Shown one piece after another: positions 12,798 to 23,909 of a DNA stretch of 64,000 bases. Within the stretch, counting starts at the first letter, position 1. Every line of letters begins with the position of its first letter. This stretch comes from Punica granatum (lineage: Eukaryota; Streptophyta; Magnoliopsida; Myrtales; Lythraceae), in NCBI RefSeq assembly GCF_007655135.1, contig NC_045131.1:29062001-29126000 (forward strand), read 5' to 3'. Both the position numbers and the translations under genes were made by a program. The notes below the pieces were generated by a model that made no database searches, was not told where the DNA came from, and saw only the letters and a list, made by a program, of their open reading frames with translations.

Positions 12798-14335
12798 AGA
12801 TGATCAACCACGGTTCATATACGTTAAGGTAAATTACATAACTTATTCTTCATGTGATGCAAATAAAAAAGAAAAATAAATAAGAAAGAGCATTATAAGG
12901 CACCGATGCAGAACTGAACATATATAATAAAAATACAAAGGAAAGGCAAATATACAAAATTCATGAGGTACGATATTTATAAAAAAAAATTATAGAGGCA
13001 TAATCCAATTCTATCTTCTGTCATGTCTATTTCTAAACATGTAGAGACCGAAGTGTAATCCAGGTGACATACAAAACAATTATACATCCTTAATCCACCT
13101 CTCGATGAAATCTAACATTTGGAGACAACTATTTCTAACCCTCATACCACTTCCCTTCATCGATAGTTCTATAATTTCCTAATTGACGAGATGATACATC
13201 TAATTCCACTCGTTATCTCCTCACAAAAATCTTTTTGGATGGACTCCGATATCCTTGCAACAACATGGGGCATAGGCAAAAGACACATAAACGTACCCAA
13301 CGAGCGGACAAGGTTAATTTTTTTGTAAGCGTAAATCTCCTGCCCTTTGAAAGATAACTGGTTCTTGAGCATGAGTTAAAAGCTTAGACTTGAACATTAG
13401 TTAGGAACTCAATACCTGAACAACTGGACTCGGGTTGGTTTATACGCGATAAGCATGAAGCACTTTTTAAATAAAATATCTCTTGATTTTAATATGCTGG
13501 ACTAAAGTTGGAGAATTAGAACTTCTAAAATGATACATTAAAAAATAATCCACACTAAACATGACAAAATTGTGAAAGCGAATTGGAAGCTATTTTACCA
13601 TTTAGGATCATGCATGTGCTGCAATGTATCAAAAGCTGATGCAAGGATGAGCATGCATTTTCCAGATTCTCAAAGATGTCTGGAATTTCCATCCCTAATC
13701 ATCACTTCCCCCTTAACGTACATTATAGCAACAATCATCTGGACTAAAAGTCAGCAGTAAAAACTGAAAAGAAGCAAAGCTTATGTTGAATGAGTCTATC
13801 ATGTGAACCATTATTCATCTAATTCCGGTTTCTTTTGGCGTGGCAATATCAATGTCAACTGCAAGAAGGTATACAATATAAAGTTATATTTACATGGAAA
13901 ATATAATTGAGTTGAAGGAACAAAGGACATTATTATCTATTCAATGGGATTAGGATTAAGCCCAATGGTGTATTTTCTATTTCATTTCTCTCAAATACCC
14001 CAATTAACATTTTTGAGGAATAAACATTTTAAAACGCCATATCATAGAATAGATCCATATTGATACGATTAGGAACTCAGAGGGCTTAAATTTGCAATTA
14101 GTTTCCAAAAGTCAAAAAGTTATTTTTGTGAGAGAAACTTAATGATCAGGTAACAAAGAAAAATTCCATCAACAAACTCTAGATATATATATAAACGGAG
14201 ATATAAGATATGAGAACTTCTTTCTCTTAAAAAGGCATGAATAGGCATATTACAGCGATTAAGTCTTTTCTTAATAATAAAGAGGATCAACCATTAGAAA
14301 GATCTTGTAGGCCCCAACATGATAGAATCAAGTTG

Positions 14336-14336
<1 letters not shown>

Positions 14337-14374
<38 letters not shown>
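14337..14374. repeat. (TA)19 microsatellite
   Basis: Uninterrupted TA dinucleotides over 38 bases, followed by GATAGA. Confidence 0.95.
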
Positions 14375-14376
<2 letters not shown>

Positions 14377-15544
14377 TAGAGGGTATCTCTTATCATAAAG
14401 ATTGATAAATGATTATCACGTCTGAGAGAAAAAATAATTTATCAAAGTAGGTTTAATTCAATGTAAATGATGATTCACCAACAAACTGTTCTATTTTCAC
14501 TTAAAAACAAAAATAAATTCCTCTCTTCGATATGATTCAACTTTCCTGAATGGAATTTCCTTTAGAATTGGAAACTTAAGTGCAACCACAGAGTTTTAAC
14601 TGGGCATTTTTTTATCGAGCATCTAGTATGCACAGTTTGCTAAATAGGATCGAAATCAAGACCCTTCAAAGTCACGGGCCGGAAAGAATAGGAAGAAGTT
14701 CAACAAAACCCAGATCACTTGAATGAATGGCAAAGAGATAATATAGGGCAATAGAATAGAGAAAAATATACATGTACACATGTTTAGCCAAAGACAATCA
14801 TAATACAACAAAGTTCCCAAGCGCTAAGTCTGAAGATGAACCTTATTATCTATCAGTATTTTTACCCTCTAAATAGTAATTAGAGAATCTGAACAACATA
14901 AAAATCGGGTAGAGTCCAATCAATTCTGAATGACAAGGCATGAGTCCATTCCCACAGGATCCCTGTGGTAGATCATATGTCAACATCAGCCAAAAGCGGG
15001 TACGAGCGGGCAAGGATAGCGGGCACGGTGCGGAGCAACTGGGTGAGGAAGGGACTCAGTAGCAACTTTTGTACTTTGTTTGTGCGAGGAAGGAGAAAGA
15101 GCAAAGGGAGAGTGGAATCGTTAGGCGACAGAGCAAGGGAGAAGAACAGAGTCACAGAGAGAATGAAGCGAATCGTGCCGATAGAGAACGAGGAAATGGG
15201 AGAGGTGACCATTGGATGTGGTGGATTACCGAGCGCACTGCAGGCGAGGGAAAGATGAAGCGAGTAAGTCATTTGGATGGCGTAAAGGCATGTCATAGTT
15301 AGACAGGAAACCACGACCCAATGTAAAGGTAATTATTTTTCGAAAAGGCACAAGTAGTGTCAAGCTTATGTGTGAAAACATGCGAATGTGAAAATAAACG
15401 AAGGGACTTTTTTTTTATAGAGTAATAAATTATTATATTTATTCATAACAAATAATGCAAAATATGACCTTACTTTATATATTAAACTATCCAATATCCA
15501 TTTTTACATTTAATTTATCATACTATTTATATAATAATTTATAT

Positions 15545-15593
15545 AATAATTGTTCTATCTATTTTTTTGGTAGAAATAATTGCTCTATTTATT
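15545..15593 (-). repeat. Probable retroposon scar: 11-bp insert between 19-bp near-identical direct repeats
   Basis: AATAATTGTTCTATCTATT (15545-15563) and AATAATTGCTCTATTTATT (15575-15593) match at 17 of 19 positions and flank only TTTTTGGTAGA. On the minus strand this is TCTACCAAAAA, resembling the extreme 3' end plus short A tail of a non-LTR element. Compare the scar at 32915. Confidence 0.5.
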
Positions 15594-16086
15594 AACCGTC
15601 ATTATTGAAAAATATAGTCAAAACTGTATATAATAGATAATAGATTTTGCAATTTATATATTATTTCTGAGTTTCTCTTTATTTCTTTTAATATAACTTT
15701 TCCGTATAATTTTTTTGTAGAACCATTTAATATAACTTTCTTCGCCAAGCAAGATTGTTTTTTATAAAAAGAATTTTTCAATTACCACATATCTTTCTTA
15801 TTACTCTTTTCCTTTTTATATTGATATTCCAATTCATATTATTCTTTCTTTAGGGAGAGATTGCACCGAGAATAGCTGTATTCTTCTTCTTTTTTTCATT
15901 TTTGAAAATCAAATAGTTATTCTTCTAATGAAAAATTAAACTTTAAATTAATGAAACTTAAAAGTAAGATTTATTGACCTCAAATGAAGTTTAGATTGAA
16001 GTGCATTTATTGAACTTAAGTAAATTTTACTTATGTTTAGATAATATACAATATATAATACTAATAATAATATATAGATCAATAAT

Positions 16087-16709
16087 AGGAGAAAGACATA
16101 TTTGGTCTTACAAGTTTGGTCTTGAGTCAATTTTACTCTTATAAGTTTTAAAAAATGCCAAATTGATCCTGTATGTTTGTTCTATAAGGCAATTTTGGTC
16201 CAATTCGTGACAGGGCAGTAATGGATGATGACGTGGACACTAACGCCGTTAAATAACACAACGTCACGTGGCGATTTCGTATTGATAGAAAAAAGAAAAA
16301 TCAAAACAAAAAAAAAGAAAAATTAATAAAAATAAATTTTAAACCATAATTTTTTATAAAAAATAAACAGACCCAGCCCTTGTCGGGACTAGCTTGCTCG
16401 TCTCCAATGGTGGGGGCCCCACCGGCACCCCCACCACCAAAATCATGGTCGAGATTCAAATTTTATTTTTTATTATTTTATTCTTATTTTCTTTTAAAAT
16501 TTTAAATTTTCAGCTAACAAGAAATTGACACGTGACCTTATTTAACTGTGTTAGTATCCACGTCAGCATCAGTTACCGTCCCTTCACGAAATGAACCATA
16601 AATTGCCTTATGGAGCAAACGTATACGACTGATTTGGCACTTTTAAAACTTTATAGAATCAAAATTGACTGAAGGTCAAACTCATATGAACAATAATGTT
16701 ATTCTCCCG
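16087..16709. mobile_element. Foldback (Mutator-like) element with about 200-bp inverted arms
   Basis: The left arm (about 16087-16290) starts AGGAGAAAGACATATTTGGTC. The right arm (about 16510-16709) ends with the complement of CGGGAGAATAACATTATTG, and the arms continue to pair past GTCAATTTT and the GACGTGGA/CCACGTCAG block. Flanking 9-mers ATCAATAAT and ATTAATATT agree at 7 of 9 positions, consistent with the 9-bp target duplication of Mutator-like elements. The centre (16370-16445) is a GC-rich island (CAGCCCTTGTCGGGACTAG). It is non-autonomous. Confidence 0.7.
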
Positions 16710-16762
16710 ATTAATATTTGATTCACACAAATGGCACTCAATCTATACTTAACTTCCCATAA

Positions 16763-16787
16763 CTAGATTAAGGCTTGTGCATTGCGC
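16763..16787 (-). mobile_element. Helitron-like 3' terminus
   Basis: On the minus strand, GGCGCAATGCACAAGCC is followed within about ten bases by CTAG and T. The hairpin is weaker than at 12779 but shares the GCAATGC core. Confidence 0.35.
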
Positions 16788-17055
16788 CGGTCGGAAATAT
16801 TATTTAATTTATCAAGAAAACTGTAAATATATTTATCCACATCTATATTTTTATTTTTTACTTTTTAAAGAAGAGCTTTAATACTTATTTGGTAATTTCA
16901 TAATAACAATTAGTTATCTTTTTCTTGCTTTTGACTTAAGTGACCTAAACAACTGGAAAGCAGGTGTTGTTAAATGTTGACGTCTAATGGGTGAGATCCC
17001 CATCAAATAATAATAACCGATTCACCCCCCACCCCACCCACTGTATTATATAGTA

Positions 17056-17084
17056 CTAGCATATCGGACTCACGCATTGCATGA
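17056..17084 (-). mobile_element. Helitron-like 3' terminus
   Basis: On the minus strand, TCATGC-AAT-GCGTGA forms a 6-bp stem (one G-T pair) with the same AAT loop as at 12779. About ten bases later comes CTAG followed by T. Confidence 0.45.
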
Positions 17085-18153
17085 ATTTTACAAATAAAAT
17101 TTTATTATAAAATTTAATTATGAAAATAACAATTTGTATAAATTTATAGTTTATATCAATAGGCAAAGTTTATTTTTATATTGCATAAATTTAATACGGT
17201 AAATTCAGACTTGTGATATATCAAATATATATCAAAAGTTCTTAAATAAGGAATTCATGTAATATGTACATCATTGCAATTACCAATTTAATTTCTAGAA
17301 AAGATTTATTTAAAATTTGAATACTTTTAGATCAAATTGTTAGTTTTATTTGATGAAAGAGTAATAATCTTAAAGCCTATCAAAATTTTTAAAATTTTAC
17401 TTGTTCTTTATTATAAATTTGAATTTTATAAAATGCTTTAAGATAAAATAACTCAAACACTTGAATGAAAATTTTAATCTTTTACCTTTTATAAGATTAT
17501 CTATAACTCTTAAAATTTTTAAATTGATTTTAAGTTTATATAATTATAAATGATTCTTTATTGAATTTAAGTTTATATGAATTAGTAATGAATTTATTGT
17601 TTTTCCCCTATTTAGGGTGTATATTGATAGATTGGTGCTCTCGTCAACTTAACTAAACATAGTCGTATAGTGATTGACTGGTGAAGATGGTTTTGATGCA
17701 GATTTTGTGAAAAATGGTGTCATTTGTATTTGGAGTACAATGTTACTGCAAGAAAAGCTTGGGCAAGTTCGGCCTCATTCATTCTCTTGATGTCATGTGA
17801 AGTTTTAGCGAATTCAATAATTGATTAAAAAGAAAAAAAAAAGATTAGCACTTAATTTCAACCATTCGTGGAGAAGAAGAATCAGAGTTAGACCGATGCC
17901 AACAAACGAAGCAAAGAACAACACATGAAATGGACTGCACCAATTGATAACCAACGGAATCCTTTCTATTCTCAATTCAGTAAAAAATTGGGACTTTTAT
18001 TTGTGATGAAAAAAGAAATTGAGAACAAGGGTAAAGGATTGATTATAGCAACATTATCACAGACTAATTACAAAACTAAACGGATTACATACAAACAAAA
18101 AAAATCTTAAGATATGGCGTTACATTTGGCTGGACGCCATGCACAGAATTGAA
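17085..18153. other. AT-rich intergenic DNA
   Basis: Low-complexity A/T sequence with no gene, RNA or delimited repeat that I can support. Confidence 0.5.
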
Positions 18154-18410
18154 GGCGTGTTTAGTTTTAGAGTTAAGTATAGTTGAATTTGATTTTAATT
18201 GAATTGTAATGATTTTATTGTTAAATTATGAGAAAAAGTGTGAAAAAGTAATGAATAGTTTAGAGAATTTAGAATTAAAAATTGAATTGAATTGTTAAAA
18301 AATTGAAGAAAAATCAAAAAATAATAATTGTGTTATTGCCTTTTATTGTGTAGTGGGTAGAGTTAAAGTTAGAGTTAAAATTTTAAAAATCGATTTTAAA
18401 ATCAAACGGG
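18154..18410. repeat. Probable MITE of about 257 bp
   Basis: The left end reads GGCGTGTTTAGTTTTAGAG. The right end, complemented, reads CCCGTTTGATTTTAAAA. The block GTTTNNTTTTANA is shared, and the interior is AT-rich and non-coding. The target duplication is unclear, so hAT-like or another TIR superfamily cannot be distinguished. Confidence 0.45.
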
Positions 18411-19088
18411 TTAAGTCTCTCGAGTAAATTTTGAGCCAAGAAAAGAAGAAGAAGATGAAAAAGAAATCTATCGGAGATGAATAAGCCTGTGATCCAAGAA
18501 TGGCCACGTAACATTCATGGGTTTGCTTCGAACAATTTCTCGTCTTAAAAAAGAAAGTACCAACTAATATTTATTGAAATTATAGTTCTCTCAATGACTT
18601 GAATTCTAGGGTATATGTATGGGTGTTCCAAGCAAATTGATGAACCATATCAAACATCGTAACCATCCAGTCCAGCTCTTCCTGATTGATGGTGTGGAGT
18701 TCTCTGTCATTACGTCCTGGCTATGCCGATGCCTAACCCTGAAGCCAACGATGGGCCCGGCCTCATGTCATAAAAGCCCACTTTATTTGCTTACGAGTAA
18801 AATGTACTTTGCTCCCTAACATATTTAAAAGGTAGCAAATTGCAACCCCAACTTGTTTTCCGATCATTTTCCTGCCAAAATTTAATTTATTATTAATATA
18901 TTAATTTGAGAACTAAGAAAATAGTTATAAAAATTAAAAAATTCGAACTTGTTAGGGAAAAAAAATCGAGAGCGAGGGAGGAGGAGAGAAGGAGACGGTG
19001 GTGGGGGCAGAGATGGTGAAATAGGTAGCGTGGAGGATCTTTTGGTGATGGGCCAGTGGAGGCAGCAGCACCAATGGGGCCAAGGAGG

Positions 19089-19824
19089 TGTTGGGCCCGA
19101 GAGTACACCCCTAGGTTTATCGAGTAATAACTTGGTAAATAATAATATACACTATGAGTTGCGATATAGTATTAGAACGGAAATAATAAATGAAGGATAA
19201 TGAAGGACATCGAGATTTAACGTGGAAAACTCTCAGAGTGCGGACGGACGAAACCACACGGGTAAAGAATTCACTATGTAATCAACTTATTACACAGACA
19301 TCGGTCTCTTTGTGGACAAACAGTAATTGGACCTAACACAACATTCTCAGGGACCTATCACTCCCTCTCTACCTAGAGACCTGATATATTAATTTTATGT
19401 GATTAATATAACGCACACCCGAGAAATATCTTCAATTACTGGATAATCTTGCTCCCGTATTCTCTCCATGGAGTACAACTCTCTCGCACCAATTCCTTTC
19501 CCTTTCTCATGCACACCCTCTTAAGCTCTCTATGGAGCACTTGAGAAACTCTCTCAATGGAGCTCTCTGTGTTTTTGGAGTGTTGAAGCCGAAGGAGAAG
19601 CCTCCCATTTATATGTGAGGAAAATTAATAAACTGTGCAACTTGTTGGGCAAATCTCCTACCAAGGGATAGGATGATGATTTTGTCAGAGATTGGCAACC
19701 CAAATCTCATCTTTCGCCGATTGTCTAACAACTTGGGCAAGTTCGCTTGTTATTTATTTATTTATTTATTCATTTTTTCAATCTCAAGCAAATGGGGTCG
19801 GAGCAATTACCCCCGCTGCTAACA
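19089..19824 (-). repeat. 3' LTR of the copia element (736 bp)
   Basis: It aligns with 22202-23327 from TGTTGGGCC, through the shared block AACGTGGAAAACTCTCAGA, to the end CTGCTAACA. It keeps the uninterrupted sequence CCCTCTTAAGCTCTCTATGG, where the other LTR has the SINE, and so serves as the empty site. Confidence 0.9.
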
Positions 19825-19894
19825 AGTCGGAGCAATGCCTTGTCTTTGTGCAAAGCCTTTGACTACAAATAAAGCTTTGTATTTCACTAGCTTG

Positions 19895-21977
19895 TCACCA
19901 TCTTTCTTCGGCTTGAACACCAACTTGTTCTGGCTCCTCATCATCCCTTAGTTCAATTTCATGAGGGTCTATTTCATGTGTGGCATCATCTTCTAGAATA
20001 GGAATTGGTGCTCTGTCACGAACACCATCCGGAGTTTGTGTCTGCTTTTCTTCTTCCACGGTCTCTTGCTCGCGGAAAACCACATCCCTACTTCTGACGA
20101 CCTTTCCTTTCTTCGGATCCAATAGTCTATAGCCATACTCCTCATCTCCATACCCAACAAAAATGCACTCATTGGCTTTGTCGTCCAACTTTGATCTTTG
20201 TTCCTTTGGCACGTGCATGCAAGTTTTGTAGTCAAATATCTTCAAATGAGAGTAAGATGCATTCTTACTCATCCACACCCTCTCAGGGATGTCGTATTCC
20301 AAAGAACAAATGGAGATCGATTTATTTGGTAACAAGCAGTGTTGACCGCTTCACCCCCCGAATGGCTTGGGCAAATTTGCAATCCTCAACATGCACCTGA
20401 CTTTCTCCAGAATGGTTTAGTTCATCCTCTCGGCTACACCGTTATATTGTGGAGTACCTGGTTCGGTGATCTCATGTCGAATTTTGTGGCGTGCAATAAT
20501 CCTTGAATTTTCTCGAGGTGTATTCCCCACCATGGTCAGTGCACAAACACTTCAGACTCTTCCCCGTCTGTCTTTCCACTATGTCATGAAACTTGTAGAA
20601 ATACTAGAACACCTTGTCATTAGACCACAACAGATAAACCGGGTTTTCCTCGATGCATCATCGATGAAAGTGACAAAATACTTATTGCCACCTATCGACT
20701 CCACCTCCATGGGACCACAAACGTCAAAATAGATTAACTCCAACTTATCTTCTTTTCGTTGGGACTAAGTATGAAAAGAAACTCTGTGTTGCTTCCCAAA
20801 CAAACAATCATCCCAAGGGTTGAGTGACGATCCTTTGGCAAAGGGAATGGAGGACTTCCTTGTTAAAATCTGCAACACTTTCTCATTTATGTGAGCAAGC
20901 CTTTTATGCCACAAATTTGGCGAAGCAACATCTACAACCACATTCACTTGGGAGCTGCACACCTTCACGATTGTCTTGTACGGTGTGCAACACAGGCTCC
21001 CTCTTGCGACCAGCAATGTTCCTCTGGTCAGCTTCCACGTACCGGCACCTAGTTGTTGATTGTATCCTTCTTTATCATGCATTGTCGAAGACATCAAATT
21101 GGGCAGCAGTATGGTATGTGACGCACATCCTTCAAGGTCATTGTACACCATACACTAGTCCGTACAATAATATCACCAATCCCCACGATCTTTGGAACAC
21201 TTCGGTTGCCTATCTTCTTACTGCCAAGATCTCCCGCCTTGTACGTTGTGAAGAACTCACGTCTTGGGGTGCAATGGTAAGATGTTGCAAAGTCATCCAT
21301 TCAACGGTTGGATCTTGGATGTGATCACAATTATTACTTGCACAGAGTAAGGTTTTGCCTTCTGCACCGGATGATGATGCAACGACCATGGTGTTCTGGT
21401 CATCTGCCTTCCGATCATTACCCAGTTCTTGCTTCAGGGATCTACAATTTCGCTTCATGTGGCCAAGCATACTGCAATGGTAACATTTCACCTTGCTCCG
21501 GGACTTGGACCTTCCTCTTGATTTGTCATGCCCTTTATGTCCTCTGTTATAACTCCCGCCTCTATTCTCCATGAAGAGGTATTCTCCGAGTTCTCGAAGG
21601 AAGCCTTCGTTTGAAGTTCTTCAGAGAATAAAACATTTGTTACTTCATCCAACTTAAGTGCCTCAGCATGGGTACAACTAAGAGTTGTCACCAAATTATC
21701 ATAACAGTCAAGCATAGTACATAATAAGGTTATTGTTTTGGTTTCTTCCTCCATCTTCTCACCGACACTGTCGAGTTGACTTACGATATTGTTAAAATTA
21801 TTCATGTGCTCTGACAACTTGGTGCCTTCCTTCATTTTCAGTGAATATAACTGCCTCTTCAAAAGAATCCTGTTTAGGAAAGACTTTGTCTGGTACAAGC
21901 TCTCGTGCTTCATCCATAAAATGGCGTTGGTCTTTTCTTCCCTTACATTGAAGATTACATCATCTGCTAAGCATTAG
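19895..21977 (-). pseudogene. Decayed copia gag-pol (gag, zinc knuckle, integrase fragments)
   Basis: Reading leftward: a gag segment (about 21913-21488) with KLSEHMNNFNNIVSQL, as in the plant copia gag UBN2 domain. Next a CCHC knuckle CYHCSMLGHMKRNC (about 21485-21440), then a short protease-like stretch. A GAG-pre-integrase block (LWHKRLAHINEKVL, about 20900) follows, then integrase remnants. These include DHGGEYTSRKF and TPQYNGVAERMN near 20430-20560, with a frameshift between them and a stop after the latter, and a C-terminal piece FDYKTCMHVPKEQ at about 20240. Coding is spread over different frames with stops, so no functional polyprotein is made. The RT and RNase H parts are missing altogether. 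Confidence 0.85.
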
Positions 21978-22187
21978 CAGATAGTGGATATCGCTTTCTC
22001 ATCTAGCTCGTCCGATTCTTCATCTTTTCATGGATTCTAATTTCTTCTCATTGCCAAGTAACGCCTCGTGGAGTCCTTACTGAATAAGGACATCACGAAT
22101 CTTGATCTTCCATAACTCAAAATCCTTCATTCTATCGAACTTCTCCATTTCCAAATGAGATTTCTTCATTATAGTAGAGAACTCGTG

Positions 22188-22199
22188 GCTCTAATACTA
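22188..22199 (-). other. Primer binding site of the copia element
   Basis: Two bases inside the 5' LTR, the minus strand reads TAGTATTAGAGC, differing at two positions from TGGTATCAGAGC, the usual copia site complementary to initiator tRNA-Met. Both differences are transitions, consistent with age. Confidence 0.75.
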
Positions 22200-22201
22200 G
22201 T

Positions 22202-23327
22202 TGTTGGGCCTGGGTGTACACCCACATGTTTATCGAGTAATAACTTGACAAATAATAATCTCCATTATAAGTCAAGAAATAGTATTGGAACGGAAATAAA
22301 AAATGAAGCATAATGAAGGACACCGGGACTTAACGTGGAAAACTCTCAGACTGTGGAGGGAAAAAACCATAACGGGCAATGATTCCATTATGTAATTAAC
22401 TTATTACACAAACATCGGTCTCACTATGGACCGATAGTAATTGGACCAAACACAACCTTCTCAGGGACCCACCACTCTCTCTACCTGGAGACCCAGCCGT
22501 AAGGGTCTCAATATATCGTCCGTCATGAGCATGCCCTGGTGTCCATGCAGCATGGTCCCTCCGTGACACAGTGCATTACCGAGAAATATTCCCAATTACT
22601 GTATACCACACGCCTGAGAAATATCCCTAACTACCATATAATCTTGCCTCCGTACTCTCTCACACCAATTCATTTTCCTCTCTCACGCATACCCTCTTAA
22701 GCTTTCTCTTTTTTTGATGAATAAAAAGGCTAGATCGGGTTATTAGCCCGTTGTGGCTGCCCCAACTAAGGGAACCTAACCGTCACGGAATGTTCATTTC
22801 GCCATAACTCGCTGAGACTTTAGCCCAACTTGTTCACCGCAGCCTCATCAACACACTAGTTAATTAAGTCCAAGACTTACTGGATCAAGTATTATGGGCC
22901 GGCCACCGCCATTCCATAATACACCCATATATTGGCGAGCTCTACGTCCTTAGTGAAGTTCGAACTCGTGATGTTCAAGTGGAGCGCTTGATACTTAATC
23001 ACTAGACCACCGTGCTGATGGTCCCTCTTAAGCTTTCTCTGTTGAGCACTTGAGAAACTCTCTCAGTGGAGCTCTCTGTGTTTTTGGTGTGTTGACGCCG
23101 AAGGAGAAGCCTCCTATTTGTAGGTGAGGGAAATTAATAAACAATTGTCCAACTTGTTGGGCAAATCTCCTGCCAAGGGAGAGGATGAGGATTAATGATT
23201 TGCAACCCAAATCTCATCTTCGGCCGAATGTCTGACAAACTTGGACAAGTTGGCTTGACCTTTATTTATTTATTTATTTATCAATCTCAAGCAAGGGGGG
23301 TCGGAGCAATTGCCCCCACTGCTAACA
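22202..23327 (-). repeat. 5' LTR of the copia element, enlarged by a SINE (1126 bp)
   Basis: It has the same ends as 19089-19824 but is longer. About 331 bp of the excess is the SINE plus one target duplication (22710-23040). Another part lies at about 22495-22620, where a GAGAAATAT-containing segment appears twice. Confidence 0.9.
22710..23022 (-). mobile_element. tRNA-derived SINE (about 313 bp)
   Basis: It is flanked by perfect 18-bp duplications CCCTCTTAAGCTTTCTCT (22692-22709 and 23023-23040). On the minus strand the 5' end carries GGTGGTCTAGTGATTAAG (A-box-like) and, about 30 bases later, GAGTTCGAACTTC (B-box-like, near 22955-22970), the internal RNA polymerase III promoter of tRNA-derived SINEs. 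The 3' end is TTTTTATTCATC followed by A7. The sibling LTR lacks the insert, which proves the boundaries. Confidence 0.9.
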
Positions 23328-23909
23328 CGAGGTAGCGACCAACGAAGAAGGAGATTTCTGAGGAATGGTGGGTATGGAAGGGAGGGGGTAGAAGGTTCAG
23401 GTGGGTCAACATCGGGCCTATATAGAGGGCAGCTTGGCAGGAGAAAAGAAGACGACGTAGCGGCGGGGAGGGAGGGGGCTGTAGCGAATGGGGAGGGGGC
23501 ACAGTGGAACGGGAGGAAGCAAGGGGTTAGTGAGACAAAAACATCCCTCAGTCAGCAGCAGAAGCCAGAGCAAATAATGCAATCTCCATGAATGAATTTA
23601 TCAGTCCCATCAAAGAGACCTCTCTTATCACTTTCTTCACATTTGCCATTTAATCAAGAAAAAACCGAATTCTGAGCGCACAAACATCCCCCCACCCCCT
23701 ATTCTTTATCTAGACGTTCTTCTGCTTTTCCCTTTTCGATTGTTTCATTTTAAAATTATTTTATGAATTTAAAAATTAATAAGAAATTAACTTTTGGCCG
23801 GAAAATGATCAGAAAAAATTAATAAAGGGTGCACTTTACTTCGTTTTAAATAGGTGAGGGGCATCTTGCAAAATTTTAGAGGGCCAAGTGCATTTCACTC
23901 TTTGCCTAT

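Larger units (their letters stand above)
12798..16086. other. Intergenic DNA, no gene established
   Basis: Less AT-rich patches at about 13080-13370, 13570-13760 and 14960-15310 might be relics of a minus-strand transcription unit. The last is pyrimidine-rich on the minus strand, like a leader. I could not join them into a protein or recognise a family. A (TA)n tract and a LINE-type scar are listed separately. Confidence 0.4.
19089..23327 (-). mobile_element. Ty1/copia retrotransposon, degenerate, RT region absent
   Basis: Two LTRs (19089-19824 and 22202-23327) both begin TGTTGGGCC and end GCTAACA. They flank a 2.4-kb interior with gag, zinc knuckle and integrase remnants on the minus strand. 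The flanking pentamers GGAGG (19084-19088) and CGAGG (23328-23332) agree at 4 of 5 positions, as expected for an old 5-bp target duplication. No reverse transcriptase or RNase H remains between the integrase remnant (ending about 19895) and the 3' LTR. It sits inside a Mutator-like element and carries a SINE in its 5' LTR. Confidence 0.9.
18795..23900. mobile_element. Mutator-like foldback element, split by a copia retrotransposon
   Basis: The left terminus GAGTAAAATGTACTTTG (18795 on) is matched by the complement of the right terminus (ending 23900), GAGTGAAATGCACTTGG. Pairing continues through TATTTAAAA and GATCATTTTCC. Immediately outside are TTTGCTTAC (18786-18794) and TTTGCCTAT (23901-23909), 7 of 9 identical with two C/T transitions: a 9-bp target duplication as for Mutator-like elements. 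The interior is a GC-rich purine-rich island (18960-19088 and 23328-23560) broken by the copia element. Without that insert the element is about 0.86 kb. No transposase is seen. Confidence 0.75.

Noticed and set aside
13169..13372. Minus-strand 67-codon frame
   Set aside because: Protein-like composition but no recognised family, no splice partners and stops on both sides.
14965..15314. Open frames of about 100 codons on both strands
   Set aside because: Both strands are open in the same GC-richer patch, with no recognisable protein. It may be a leader or relic, but not a supported gene.
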